From assembly GCA_015064195.1 (NCBI GenBank), contig SVSO01000005.1:1-33196 (forward strand): 33,196 nt of DNA, given 5' to 3'. The stretch is from Oscillospiraceae bacterium (GTDB taxonomy: Bacteria > Bacillota_A > Clostridia > Oscillospirales > CAG-272). Shown in pieces: positions 15,710-24,205 of this stretch; the stretch's first letter is position 1; each line of letters opens with the position of its first letter. The notes under the pieces were generated by a model. That model had not been told where the DNA came from and did no database searches. It saw only the letters and a program-made list of their open reading frames with translations. The position numbers and the translations under genes are program-made.

Positions 15710-17157
15710 ATGAAACACCAAACCAAAACAGCAGCAGTGCTGGCACTTCTGATGCTCGCACAGGCGGCAGTTGCCTGCGGTGAAGCAAATAGTGTCACCC
15801 CCCCACCAAAACTGACACCTCTGAGCTGACAACTGAAGAAACCACACGCGATTCTCTGCCCGATGATCTGAACTTCGACGGTGCTACTGTCACCATGTAC
15901 GTGCGCGGCAATCAAGCTCATGCTGAATTTTATGTAGAAGAGGCAACAGGTGATATTGTCGATGATGCCATCTACAATCGCAATCTGGCGGTATCCGAAC
16001 GGCTCAATGTGAAGCTGGAATTCCGCGAGGAAGACGGTGACTACGCCAACCGTGCAAAATTTGTCAGCATTATCTCGCAAAGCATTCTCGCCGGAGATGA
16101 GGCATTCGACATCGCCGCCGGCTATTCCATGTCTATTGCATCAATGGCAGCCGATGGCTTGCTGCGTGATCTCACATCTACAGATTATCTTGACTTTGAT
16201 CAGCCATGGTGGTCGAACAAGCTTCTTACCCAAACCACCGTCGGCGGCAAGCTCTACTTCGCTTCCGGCGATATCTCCACCAATATGCTGTACTATATGT
16301 ACGCCACTTTCTTCAACAAGGCACTGCTTGAGAATTTCAAGCTCGAGAATCCTTACGAGCTGGCGAAGAACAAAAAGTGGACGATCGATAAGATGGCATC
16401 CATGGCGAAAAATGTATACGCCGATCTGAACGGCAACAACAGGAAGGATGCCGATGATCAGTTCGGCTATGCTGCCCACGAACTGTTCAATGATGCGTAC
16501 TATTTTACATCCGGTCTGACCTACACCAAGCTCGATTCCGACGGAATGCCTGTGCTTACCGATGACCTCATGAGTGAGCGCGCGGCTGATCTCGTCGCAA
16601 AGTTGAACACACTCTTCCACACCACAAACGATTTCTTTATCGACACCGTCGAAAACACCTTTGAAACCGGAAACATACTCTTTCAGACAAGCGAACTCGA
16701 AATGGCAAAGCTTCTCCGCGATGTGAGCTTTGAATTCGGCATCGTGCCGGTTCCCACTTATGATGAAGGCGTGGATTTCGTCACTGTCGCCTCATTCCCG
16801 GTGACGTTCTACAGTATTCCGATTGATGCCAAAGATCCCGATATGTCATCTGCGGTTCTCGAAGCGCTCGCGGCAGAAAGCCATTACACCGTCGTTCCTG
16901 CGCTCTTTGAAACTGCGATGAAGGTAAAATATACCTCTGATGACGATGCGGCGCAGATGTTCGACATCATCCGCGAATCCATGTGCTTTGACTTTGGCCG
17001 TATCTTCAACGACAGCCTCAACGCCAAAACATTCAGCATTTTCCGCTCTGCGATCGCAAATAATACATCCTCGTGGTCATCCACAGTAACATCTCAGTTC
17101 GAAGTGTTAACTACCAGCTTTGATAAGCTCATCGCAAAATTTGAAGTGACAGATTGA
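15710..17157 (+). CDS. SBP4: extracellular sugar-binding lipoprotein, frameshifted in a C7 tract
   Basis: The gene opens with AAGGAG and ATG 15710, signal peptide MKHQTKTAAVLALL and lipobox AVAC (Cys23). The frame then breaks in the poly-C run at 15798-15804 and stops at 15829 after 39 residues. The rest of the protein (TKTDTSELTTEETT..., TGDIVDDAIYNRN, calcium-type loop DLNGNNRKDADD, VPTYDEG) continues in the -1 frame to 17157. One extra C (eight in total) joins both parts into a 482-aa protein of normal length for this family. The body is intact and not decayed, so the gene is either phase-variable (OFF here) or carries a homopolymer sequencing error. It is first in an operon with two PHP hydrolases and an amidohydrolase. 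Confidence 0.88.
15798..15804 (+). repeat. C7 homopolymer at the SBP4 frameshift
   Basis: Seven C, encoding the start of the linker just after the lipidated Cys. The run length needed for a continuous frame is eight (or five). It is a candidate slipped-strand contingency tract. Confidence 0.75.
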
Positions 17158-17199
17158 CGGAAAACCTGCATAAATCTTTTCCCAAAAGGAGTATCTGGC

Positions 17200-17988
17200 A
17201 TGAAATACCGCATCGACCATGATATCCACATCCATACCCACCTCTCTCTCTGCTCCGGTGATCCGGGGCAGACGAAGGAGGCGCTGGTGGCATATGCCAA
17301 GGAAAACGGCTACAAGACCCTCTGCATCACCGATCATTTCTGGGATTCGGCGATTCCCGGCCCATCGGGCTTTTATGCGCCCCAGAATTATGAGCATCTG
17401 GCGGAGAATCTGCCCCTTCCCACGGACGATTCCCTGCGCATTCTCTTCGGCTGTGAGACGGAGCTTTCCCGGGATCTGCGGCTTGCCATCCCGCCGGAAC
17501 GGTACGACTGCTTCGATTTCATCGTCATTCCCACCACCCATATGCACATGAAGGGCTTCACGGTGCGCGGCGATGAAAGCGATGAGGAGCGCGCCGAGAT
17601 CTGGTGCCGCCGGTTGGAGGCGGTGCTGCGGATGGATCTGCCCTTCCACAAGGTTGGCATTGCGCACATCACCTCCACCGGCATCCAGTCGGAAAACAAA
17701 GGCTATCTCCGCATTCTGCCCATGATCCCCGATGCCGAGCTGCACCGTCTGTTCGGCATGGCGGCCAAGGTTGGCGTCGGCATTGAGCTGAACCACAACT
17801 GGCTGGCCTCGGATGAGCGGGAGATGGAGATCCATCTGCGCTACTATCGCATCGCTAAGGAGGAGGGCTGCAAGTTCTACCTCGGCAGTGATGCCCATCA
17901 TCCGGATGTGCTGCTTCGTGCCAAGAAGAATTTCAGCAAGATCGTTGATGCGCTGGAGCTTACGGAATCCGACAAATTTGTTCTATAA
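17200..17988 (+). CDS. PHP-domain phosphoesterase (histidinol-phosphatase-like), copy 1
   Basis: A 262-aa PHP (polymerase and histidinol phosphatase) domain protein. Metal-ligand motifs are DIHIHTH (His10, His12), ITDHFWD, the CETEL glutamate, PTTHMHM, GIAHIT and GSDAHHPD near the C-terminus, the usual trinuclear-metal set. AAAAGGAG precedes ATG 17200, 42 nt after SBP4. It is very similar in order and motifs to the next gene, so the two are tandem paralogues. Within a sugar-uptake operon it more likely removes phosphate from a sugar phosphate, or opens a cyclic phosphate, than takes part in histidine synthesis; no his gene is near. Confidence 0.85.
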   Translation: MKYRIDHDIHIHTHLSLCSGDPGQTKEALVAYAKENGYKTLCITDHFWDSAIPGPSGFYAPQNYEHLAENLPLPTDDSLRILFGCETELSRDLRLAIPPERYDCFDFIVIPTTHMHMKGFTVRGDESDEERAEIWCRRLEAVLRMDLPFHKVGIAHITSTGIQSENKGYLRILPMIPDAELHRLFGMAAKVGVGIELNHNWLASDEREMEIHLRYYRIAKEEGCKFYLGSDAHHPDVLLRAKKNFSKIVDALELTESDKFVL

Positions 17989-18005
17989 TATAAAGGAGCT
18001 GTCCC

Positions 18006-18794
18006 ATGAGATTTGTAACTGACCACGACCTGCATATTCATTCCGAACTGTCCAGCTGTTCCCGCGATCCGGAGCAGAATCCCGCAAATCTGCTGGCATA
18101 CGGCGAGAAAAACGGCTTTTCCACCATGTGCCTCACCGACCATTTCTGGGATTCGGACGTTCCCGGCGCGTCCGGATGGTACAAGCCGCAGAACTACGAG
18201 CATATTTCTAAAGCACTTCCGCTTCCGCAGAGCGACAAGGTGAAATTCCTGTTCGGCGTGGAGACGGATTTTGACAGAAACTGCACCCTCGGCGTTGCGC
18301 CGGAGCATTTCGATCTGTTCGATTTCATCATCGTCCCCACCACCCATCTGCACATGAACGGCTTCACCTGTCGGGGTGACGAATCCGCCGCCGAGCGCAC
18401 GAAGCTGTGGGTTGATCGGTTCGATGCCCTGCTTTCCATGGATCTGCCCTTCCACAAGATCGGTATTGCCCATCTCACCTGCGGCCTCGTTTACCGGGAT
18501 GCACCGATGGAAGTCCTCCGCGCCATTCCGGAGGCTGAAATGCACCGCCTGTTTGAAAAATCCGCCAAGCTCGGCATCGGCATCGAGCTGAACTTCAACT
18601 CCCTGAAGCTCACCGATGAGAAGCGGGATCTGGTTCTGCGCCCCTATCGCATCGCCAAGGAGCACGGCTGCAAATTCTACTTTGGAAGCGACAGCCATCA
18701 TCCCAACGACCGCGAGGATTCCAAGGAAAACTTTGAGAATATCGTCACTCTGCTGGAGCTTGACGAATCGGATAAATTTGTGATCGGAGCATAA
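18006..18794 (+). CDS. PHP-domain phosphoesterase (histidinol-phosphatase-like), copy 2
   Basis: A 262-aa paralogue of the preceding gene, identical in length and clearly homologous throughout: DLHIHSE, LTDHFWDSDVPG, GVETDF, PTTHLHM, GIAHLT, GSDSHHPND. It begins 17 nt after copy 1, with AAAGGAG before ATG 18006. The metal-binding residues are kept in both copies, so both should be active. Divergence is greatest in the segment around residues 165-180 (GLVYRDAPM here versus STGIQSENKG in copy 1), perhaps affecting substrate choice. Confidence 0.85.
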   Translation: MRFVTDHDLHIHSELSSCSRDPEQNPANLLAYGEKNGFSTMCLTDHFWDSDVPGASGWYKPQNYEHISKALPLPQSDKVKFLFGVETDFDRNCTLGVAPEHFDLFDFIIVPTTHLHMNGFTCRGDESAAERTKLWVDRFDALLSMDLPFHKIGIAHLTCGLVYRDAPMEVLRAIPEAEMHRLFEKSAKLGIGIELNFNSLKLTDEKRDLVLRPYRIAKEHGCKFYFGSDSHHPNDREDSKENFENIVTLLELDESDKFVIGA

Positions 18795-18799
18795 TAATC

Positions 18800-20110
18800 A
18801 TGAGCATTTTCGAGAGAATTTCCGCCCGCGCAGACGAGATCGCACCGGAGCTGATCCGCATCCGCCGCGATTTTCACAAGCACGCCGAGTCCGGCTGGTT
18901 TGAAATGCGCACCACCTCCCTCATCGCCGCACGGCTTTCCGCGCTGGGCTATGAGGTACTGACCGGCGACGAGGTTTGCCGCCGGGACGCGCGGATGGGT
19001 GTGCCGTCTGCGGAAGCGCTGGAGGCGCATTATGCAAAGGCGATGGCAGAAGGTGCAGATCCCGCGTTTTTGCCGAAAACGCGGGGCGGCATGACCGGTG
19101 CTATCGGCATTCTGCGGTGCGGTGACGGCCCGACGGTGGCCATGCGCTTTGACATCGATGCGCTGGGCGTGGAGGAAGAATCCGAACCGTGCCATCGTCC
19201 GGCAAGAGAAGGCTTCGCATCCATTCATCCCGGCATGATGCACGCCTGCGGTCACGACGGTCACGCGGCCATCGGTCTTGGCGTGGCGGAAGTGCTCATG
19301 GGCCTCCGCGACCAGCTTCACGGCACGGTGAAGCTCATCTTCCAGCCAGCGGAGGAAGGTGTGCGCGGTGCAAAGGCCATTGTGGAAAACGGTCATCTCG
19401 ATGACGCGGATTATTTCCTCGGTTCCCACATCACCGGCAAAAAAGCGGACAATCCCGCAGTCATCACCGCCGGCAGCTACGGCTCCCTGGCGACCACAAA
19501 ATATGACGTGATCTATCGCGGAAAAGCGGCTCATGCGGGCGGCTCGCCTCACAGTGGATGCAACGCACTGCTGGCGGCGGCATCGGCAGTGCTGAATCTC
19601 CATGCCATTCCCCGACATGGCGGCGGTGCGACCCGGATCAACGTGGGCACGCTCCATGCGGGCAGCGGACGAAACGTCATCGCGGACGAGGCGAAAATGG
19701 AGATCGAGGTGCGCGGTGAAACGACGGCGCTCAACCGGTATATGTCCGATTACGCGGTGAATGTGCTGGAAAATACGGCGAAAATGCACGGCTGTACCTG
19801 CGAGCTATGGCTCATGGGCGCGGCGGATTCCATGGAAAGCGATATGGATTTCTGCCGGCAGATCAAGGAAATCTGCGAAGGAAAGCTGAAGCTTGTCTGC
19901 TCCGATGAGCTGACCGTCCGAAGCGGCGGCAGTGAAGATGTGTCCTACATGATGAACCGGGTGCAGGAGCACGGCGGCAAAGCGGCGTTCATGCGCGCTC
20001 TCACTCCCACATACGGTGCCGCTCACAGCCGCACCTACGATTTCGACGAGGATGTGATCCCGAATGCCGTCAAGGTTTTCTGCGGGGTCTGCGCAGAATT
20101 GATGAAATAG
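18800..20110 (+). CDS. M20 family amidohydrolase, AbgA-like (aminobenzoyl-glutamate hydrolase subunit A type)
   Basis: A 436-aa metallo-amidohydrolase. RRDFHKHAESGWFE at the N-terminus, HACGHDGH (Cys150 and His152 region) and QPAEEG (Glu185-Glu186) are the dinuclear-metal motifs of M20D. Length and motif order, including the GGxTG insert and SGRNV, match E. coli AbgA as I recall it (also 436 aa). No abgB or abgT partner is present, so p-aminobenzoyl-glutamate as substrate is doubtful; another N-acyl amino acid or N-acetylated compound is possible. The ATG lies 5 nt after the PHP copy 2 stop with its GGAG inside that gene, so the two are translationally close. It is the last gene of the SBP4 operon. 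Confidence 0.85.
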   Translation: MSIFERISARADEIAPELIRIRRDFHKHAESGWFEMRTTSLIAARLSALGYEVLTGDEVCRRDARMGVPSAEALEAHYAKAMAEGADPAFLPKTRGGMTGAIGILRCGDGPTVAMRFDIDALGVEEESEPCHRPAREGFASIHPGMMHACGHDGHAAIGLGVAEVLMGLRDQLHGTVKLIFQPAEEGVRGAKAIVENGHLDDADYFLGSHITGKKADNPAVITAGSYGSLATTKYDVIYRGKAAHAGGSPHSGCNALLAAASAVLNLHAIPRHGGGATRINVGTLHAGSGRNVIADEAKMEIEVRGETTALNRYMSDYAVNVLENTAKMHGCTCELWLMGAADSMESDMDFCRQIKEICEGKLKLVCSDELTVRSGGSEDVSYMMNRVQEHGGKAAFMRALTPTYGAAHSRTYDFDEDVIPNAVKVFCGVCAELMK

Positions 20111-20113
20111 CGA

Positions 20114-20158
20114 AAAGCCAAGAGGTGAGCTGCACCTCTTGGCTTTCTTCATTATTTT
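20114..20158. terminator. bidirectional terminator between convergent AbgA-like and GH116 genes
   Basis: AAAGCCAAGAGGTG (20114-20127) pairs perfectly with CACCTCTTGGCTTT (20133-20146) around a 5-nt loop. The plus side ends CTTTCTTCATTATTTT. On the minus side GGCTTTT is followed by CGC, a weaker tail. Confidence 0.88.
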
Positions 20159-22680
20159 ACAACGACAGATTCGCGGACAACCGCCGCCGCATCCAGCACG
20201 ATTACGCCGTCATGCTGCGCAAATCCCACCGCTTTTCCGTCAATCTCCACCGATTCTGCATCCATGGGCAGCATCAGCTCCCGCAGTGCAAGCTCGCCGG
20301 CCAGCACGCGGATAGTTGTCACGCCGCCATCCATCTGCACATTGCCCCACGCATCGCCGACGCTCCATACACAGCGGAACTTTTCCCGGCTGACGATGGG
20401 ATCAAAGCCCAGCATTCCGCGGGTCATGTCAAACTTCATGCCGGAAAGGATGGGGATCAGCGCGAAGCTTGCCATGGAGCGGGCGTAGTTGGAGCCGCAC
20501 TCGATCTCGTTCCACGGATTGCGGTTTTCGCCGTTGTACCGGTCACGGATGCTCCTCACGATGCGCAGGCCTTCCTCGATCATGCCCCGGCTCATGAGAA
20601 GTCCCGCGAAGGCATACTCGAAGCCGTGCATGGATTCCTGCGCGTAGGGGATGGGAATCGCAGGCTTTTTCGCATCCGCCGGATAATCGCAGATGATCGC
20701 ACCTGCCTCATCGTTCATGGCGAACAGGCGGAAGGTGTTGTAATGATCCCGCATATTCTCCTTGAAATTGTTTCTGTACATATTTTCAAGGGCGATCCTC
20801 ACCTGCTCCGGATCGAACAGCTCACCAAGGCCGATGATATCCGCGTGCCACTGTGCCAGCAGCTGGTCGATGATGCAGCCCTCGCCGATCTGATACTTGA
20901 TCTCCCCGGCTTCCTCGTTCCAATAATCCAGCGCGCCGAAGCTCTCCAGCATTGCTTTGTCGGTGAGATCAGTCTTCTGGATGAAATATTTTCCGTTGAA
21001 CAGATTCTCCGCCGTCCATTGTCTGCCCTTCTCAAAAAGCTCCCGGTATTTCTGCGCATCCGCCGGCTCGCCCATGGCTTCCGCCATCTCCGCGCCCGCT
21101 TTGAGTGCGCCGAGGTAGAAGCCCTCCAGCCAGCTTGACGGGCCGAACAGCTCCATGTCCAGCGTGTGATGCTGTCTGCCCTCCAGCACGCCGTCCATAT
21201 TGGCGTCCCAGCGGTCGGAATTATCCTTGCTCCATGCGTATTCCAGGGATTTTTTCACCGCCGGCCAGATCTCTCTCAGCCAGTCGTTGTCGCCGTACAG
21301 CTTCCATTCGCGCCAGACCTTGATGATGCCGCCGAATTGTCCGTCCGCGCAGGCACGTGCAATGCCGAAGATCCGGTCGCCGATGCCCCGTCCGAAGGGC
21401 AGGCGGGTGCGGAATGCCATCATGCCCTCCGGTGTCTGATTGTATTTGTAGTCGTTTTCCCGGATGCCGCGCTCCAGCTTCGGGAACAGAAATGCCATGG
21501 TATAGGCATAATTCCACACGTGGGTGCAGGTGCCGGGACAGGAACCGCTGTGCTCGCCAAGGCCTTCCCAGCCGTAGAAATCGCCTCTTTCGCCCACGCG
21601 GATGGATGTCTCCGTCTTGAGCACCGACGAGGTTGCACTCACCGCTTCCAGAACCTCCTCCGGCAGTGTGGATGCAAACAGCTCATCGTGCCAGCGCATG
21701 GTGTCCGCATACAGCCGATCCCACTCACGCAGGCCATAGAGCGCCGCTTCCTTGGAATCCGCGAACAGACAGGAGTAGAAATTGCGCACCTCCACCGCTT
21801 CTTCCGCGCCGTTTTTCCATTGATCGTGCTTGATGGGGGAATACCACGCCATGACAAAGCGCACGGTATAGCTCTCCCCGGGCGCAAGTGTCCGGCGGGC
21901 GCAAAGGTTGGCATGGTCGCCATTGCCCGGCGCATCGTAGCTGCGGGGGGCGAACACTTCCTGCTCGGTGAAATTGCGCCAATATGTCTCAAGACCGTCG
22001 AACCATGCACCGCGATACCAGTATTCCTGCCACGACACATCCTCCGCCATCACCGCCAGCGTCATGTCCGTGTGGTCGGGATTTGACTTGTCAAGAGGCG
22101 CGCCGTCCATGTAGATGCCCTTCACGCCGTCCGCTTCAAAATAGCGGTTGACCGATTCGCCCCGGGGATTTTTCAGCGTGCCGGACACGGAAACATCCAG
22201 CGTTTCGTCCGTTGTATTGGTGATGGTGATCTCGAAAAATCCCGCCGGAATGCTGGAATCCCGGTCATTGTGGGGAATGAGGGGATTGAACGCAGCAAGC
22301 TTTGCGGAGAATGCCGCGTCGGGATCGGAAAGTTCCAGTGCCGCCATGGGATATTCACCGGTGAAGGTGCAGTTCCGGAAATGTGGGAAGCCCTGCATGG
22401 TGGTATTGGACAGGCCGAAGCCATAGTTCATGCCGTGCTGACCGGCGTAATTCTGATACAGATCGCCGCAGAGAATGCGGGCATCGACCAGCTTGCCGTC
22501 CTTCATGGCTTTGATGGCAAAGTGGGTATGGCCGTTGACCGAGCCTTTGTTTGGGCGATTGAAGATCTCCCAGTCGATGAGCCGTCCGTTTCCGGCAAGT
22601 CCGATGGAGCCGGTGCCGATGCCGCCGAGCGGGAAGGAGATCTCCTTCCCGCGCTGTCCGCTGTAGGTGGTGCGTGTCAT
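20152..22680 (-). CDS. GH116-family glycoside hydrolase (beta-glucosidase/glucosylceramidase-like)
   Basis: An 842-aa cytoplasmic enzyme. The N-terminal beta-sandwich begins FPLGGIGTGSIGLAGNGRL, the GH116 N-domain hallmark; the catalytic (alpha/alpha)6 barrel occupies about residues 340-800. GWEGLGEHSG carries Glu372, in the position of the GH116 nucleophile, and QHHTLDMELFGPSSW carries Asp508, in that of the acid/base; these are assigned by motif position from memory of TxGH116. The family acts on beta-glucosides, beta-xylosides or N-acetylglucosaminides. ATG 22680 is chosen because AGAGGA lies 7-8 nt upstream; eight further in-frame residues upstream are unlikely. It is the last gene of the GH32-SBP5-GH116 operon, 48 nt after SBP5. 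Confidence 0.87.
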   Translation of the reverse strand: MTRTTYSGQRGKEISFPLGGIGTGSIGLAGNGRLIDWEIFNRPNKGSVNGHTHFAIKAMKDGKLVDARILCGDLYQNYAGQHGMNYGFGLSNTTMQGFPHFRNCTFTGEYPMAALELSDPDAAFSAKLAAFNPLIPHNDRDSSIPAGFFEITITNTTDETLDVSVSGTLKNPRGESVNRYFEADGVKGIYMDGAPLDKSNPDHTDMTLAVMAEDVSWQEYWYRGAWFDGLETYWRNFTEQEVFAPRSYDAPGNGDHANLCARRTLAPGESYTVRFVMAWYSPIKHDQWKNGAEEAVEVRNFYSCLFADSKEAALYGLREWDRLYADTMRWHDELFASTLPEEVLEAVSATSSVLKTETSIRVGERGDFYGWEGLGEHSGSCPGTCTHVWNYAYTMAFLFPKLERGIRENDYKYNQTPEGMMAFRTRLPFGRGIGDRIFGIARACADGQFGGIIKVWREWKLYGDNDWLREIWPAVKKSLEYAWSKDNSDRWDANMDGVLEGRQHHTLDMELFGPSSWLEGFYLGALKAGAEMAEAMGEPADAQKYRELFEKGRQWTAENLFNGKYFIQKTDLTDKAMLESFGALDYWNEEAGEIKYQIGEGCIIDQLLAQWHADIIGLGELFDPEQVRIALENMYRNNFKENMRDHYNTFRLFAMNDEAGAIICDYPADAKKPAIPIPYAQESMHGFEYAFAGLLMSRGMIEEGLRIVRSIRDRYNGENRNPWNEIECGSNYARSMASFALIPILSGMKFDMTRGMLGFDPIVSREKFRCVWSVGDAWGNVQMDGGVTTIRVLAGELALRELMLPMDAESVEIDGKAVGFAQHDGVIVLDAAAVVRESVVVK

Positions 22681-22728
22681 TTGATGTCCTCTTGGTGTTT
22701 GCATTTCATCACTTGATTTGTGGTTGTC

Positions 22729-24186
22729 TCAGCTTTCAATGATCTCCATCATGTCTTCAATCTGAGCCTCTACCGACGGCTTGAGCGAATCGATCGTGGA
22801 GGCGAAGGTGTCATTAAAGTCTAAAAACAGATTTCTGATCGTTGTCATTTCGTTCGGGAAATAAAATGCACCTGCATCATACAGTGTATTTTCAAACATC
22901 ATATCGATCATTGCGACAGAATTCTCATCACGCGCGATTTTATTTTTCAGGAGCGTTTCATAGAGCTCCGGATACAGGTCACGATGCCCTAAATAAGACA
23001 GCTCCTCCATCAGCACACCGGTGGCTTCCGGACGGTTGTTTGTCACAGGAACAACGGTGATCGGCACAAAATGACCGGAGAAGGGCGTGAAGTAGCCTTC
23101 CTGCGATGCATCCAGCTTCGGCACGGGGAGAATCGCAAAATCGTCCTCCATATCTCGGAACTGCGGGCCATAATAAATGCCGCCGATGGAGAACATGGAC
23201 TTACCATCGATGAAGATTCCGACCTCGTCAGCATTTACCTCCTCGCTTGGGCTTCGGCGGTGAACATTGTAGCTGATGGTTTCGTCCTTGAGTAATTCCA
23301 GCATTGCCTGCATTTTGTCGATATTTCCTGCACGGTCGATTGTAAGAGTAAGCTGTCCGTCTGAGTCAAATTCCGCAAATCGAATGCCGGAGCCTTCAAG
23401 CATGGCATCGATGGAGTCTGCAATGTAAGTCAGCGCGTAATGATCGCTGTTTGTATATGAGCCATCCATGTCAACATCAGAAGCATGGAGCTTGCCGAAT
23501 TCAAGCATCGTGTCTAATGTCCAGCCACCATTATTTACGGTTTCATAAATGTCACCGCAGCCATAGTCTTCAATCAGCCGGAGATTGACAAAGGAACAGC
23601 TGGCCGTCTTATACCGCAGTGTTGTGATGTCGGACACGATGCCGAATAAACTGTCAGCAACACTCAGAGCCGCACAGGAGGCTGCATCATAATACAGCGC
23701 ATCAAGATCAAGATTTGGTACTTCATTGAGATCTGTCAGCATTTTCTGCAGAGCCAGTGTGGTGTAATTCGTGCCGCGGATAATTGCCATGTCGAATACA
23801 TTTTCGCCTGCCGATATCGCATTGATAAGCTGTGATATTCCCTCGTTGTGATCGGGATAATCCATCACTGTCAGCTGGAAGTTGTATTTTGCCATGACCT
23901 CCTGTTGGCGACTGTACGCCGCATCGTTGAGAGGCTCACCGGTCTGCTCTTCCACGAGGATGTCGGTGATTGCAAGGGGTGAATATTGCCACCATCCCTG
24001 TGTCAGAATGGTGAACGTTTCACCGTTCATGTCCATAGCGGGAAGCTGCGGCGCATAACTAACGGTGGTTTCACTGCCGGGAGCAGTCGCATCAGCCCCT
24101 GTTACAGGTGTGTCGGTACTGTCACCGCACGCGGCCATATTCGCCGCTAAAGTCAGGCATACAAGCATTGCAAGTTTCTGTTTCAT
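22729..24186 (-). CDS. SBP5: extracellular sugar-binding lipoprotein
   Basis: A 485-aa lipoprotein with signal peptide MKQKLAMLVCLTL, lipobox MAAC (Cys20), then a Thr/Ala linker. It is the most divergent of the six: the family mark reads TGEPLNDAAYSRQ, and the calcium-type loop DVDMDGSYTNSD has Asn in place of one acidic ligand and Ser in place of another. PKLDASQ corresponds to PKFDEAQ. ATG 24186 has AAGGAG 8 nt upstream; the frame can also open at TTG 24192, which lies too close to that site. It is middle gene of the operon with GH32 (19 nt upstream) and GH116, so the ligand is probably the oligosaccharide these two enzymes degrade. Confidence 0.88.
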   Translation of the reverse strand: MKQKLAMLVCLTLAANMAACGDSTDTPVTGADATAPGSETTVSYAPQLPAMDMNGETFTILTQGWWQYSPLAITDILVEEQTGEPLNDAAYSRQQEVMAKYNFQLTVMDYPDHNEGISQLINAISAGENVFDMAIIRGTNYTTLALQKMLTDLNEVPNLDLDALYYDAASCAALSVADSLFGIVSDITTLRYKTASCSFVNLRLIEDYGCGDIYETVNNGGWTLDTMLEFGKLHASDVDMDGSYTNSDHYALTYIADSIDAMLEGSGIRFAEFDSDGQLTLTIDRAGNIDKMQAMLELLKDETISYNVHRRSPSEEVNADEVGIFIDGKSMFSIGGIYYGPQFRDMEDDFAILPVPKLDASQEGYFTPFSGHFVPITVVPVTNNRPEATGVLMEELSYLGHRDLYPELYETLLKNKIARDENSVAMIDMMFENTLYDAGAFYFPNEMTTIRNLFLDFNDTFASTIDSLKPSVEAQIEDMMEIIES

Positions 24187-24205
24187 AATCAATTCTCCTT
24201 ATAAA

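Noticed and set aside
15796..15840. Programmed ribosomal frameshift as explanation for the two broken SBPs
   Set aside because: SBP4 would need -1 and SBP6 +1, at different places in the protein, and neither has an obvious stimulatory stem or internal ribosome-binding-like sequence at the right distance. Tract-length change or sequencing error is simpler. Transcriptional slippage remains possible.
15710..17157. Calling SBP4 and SBP6 decayed pseudogenes
   Set aside because: Each has only one lesion, in a homopolymer, and the remaining 440 or more codons are open with all family motifs kept, which does not fit neutral decay.
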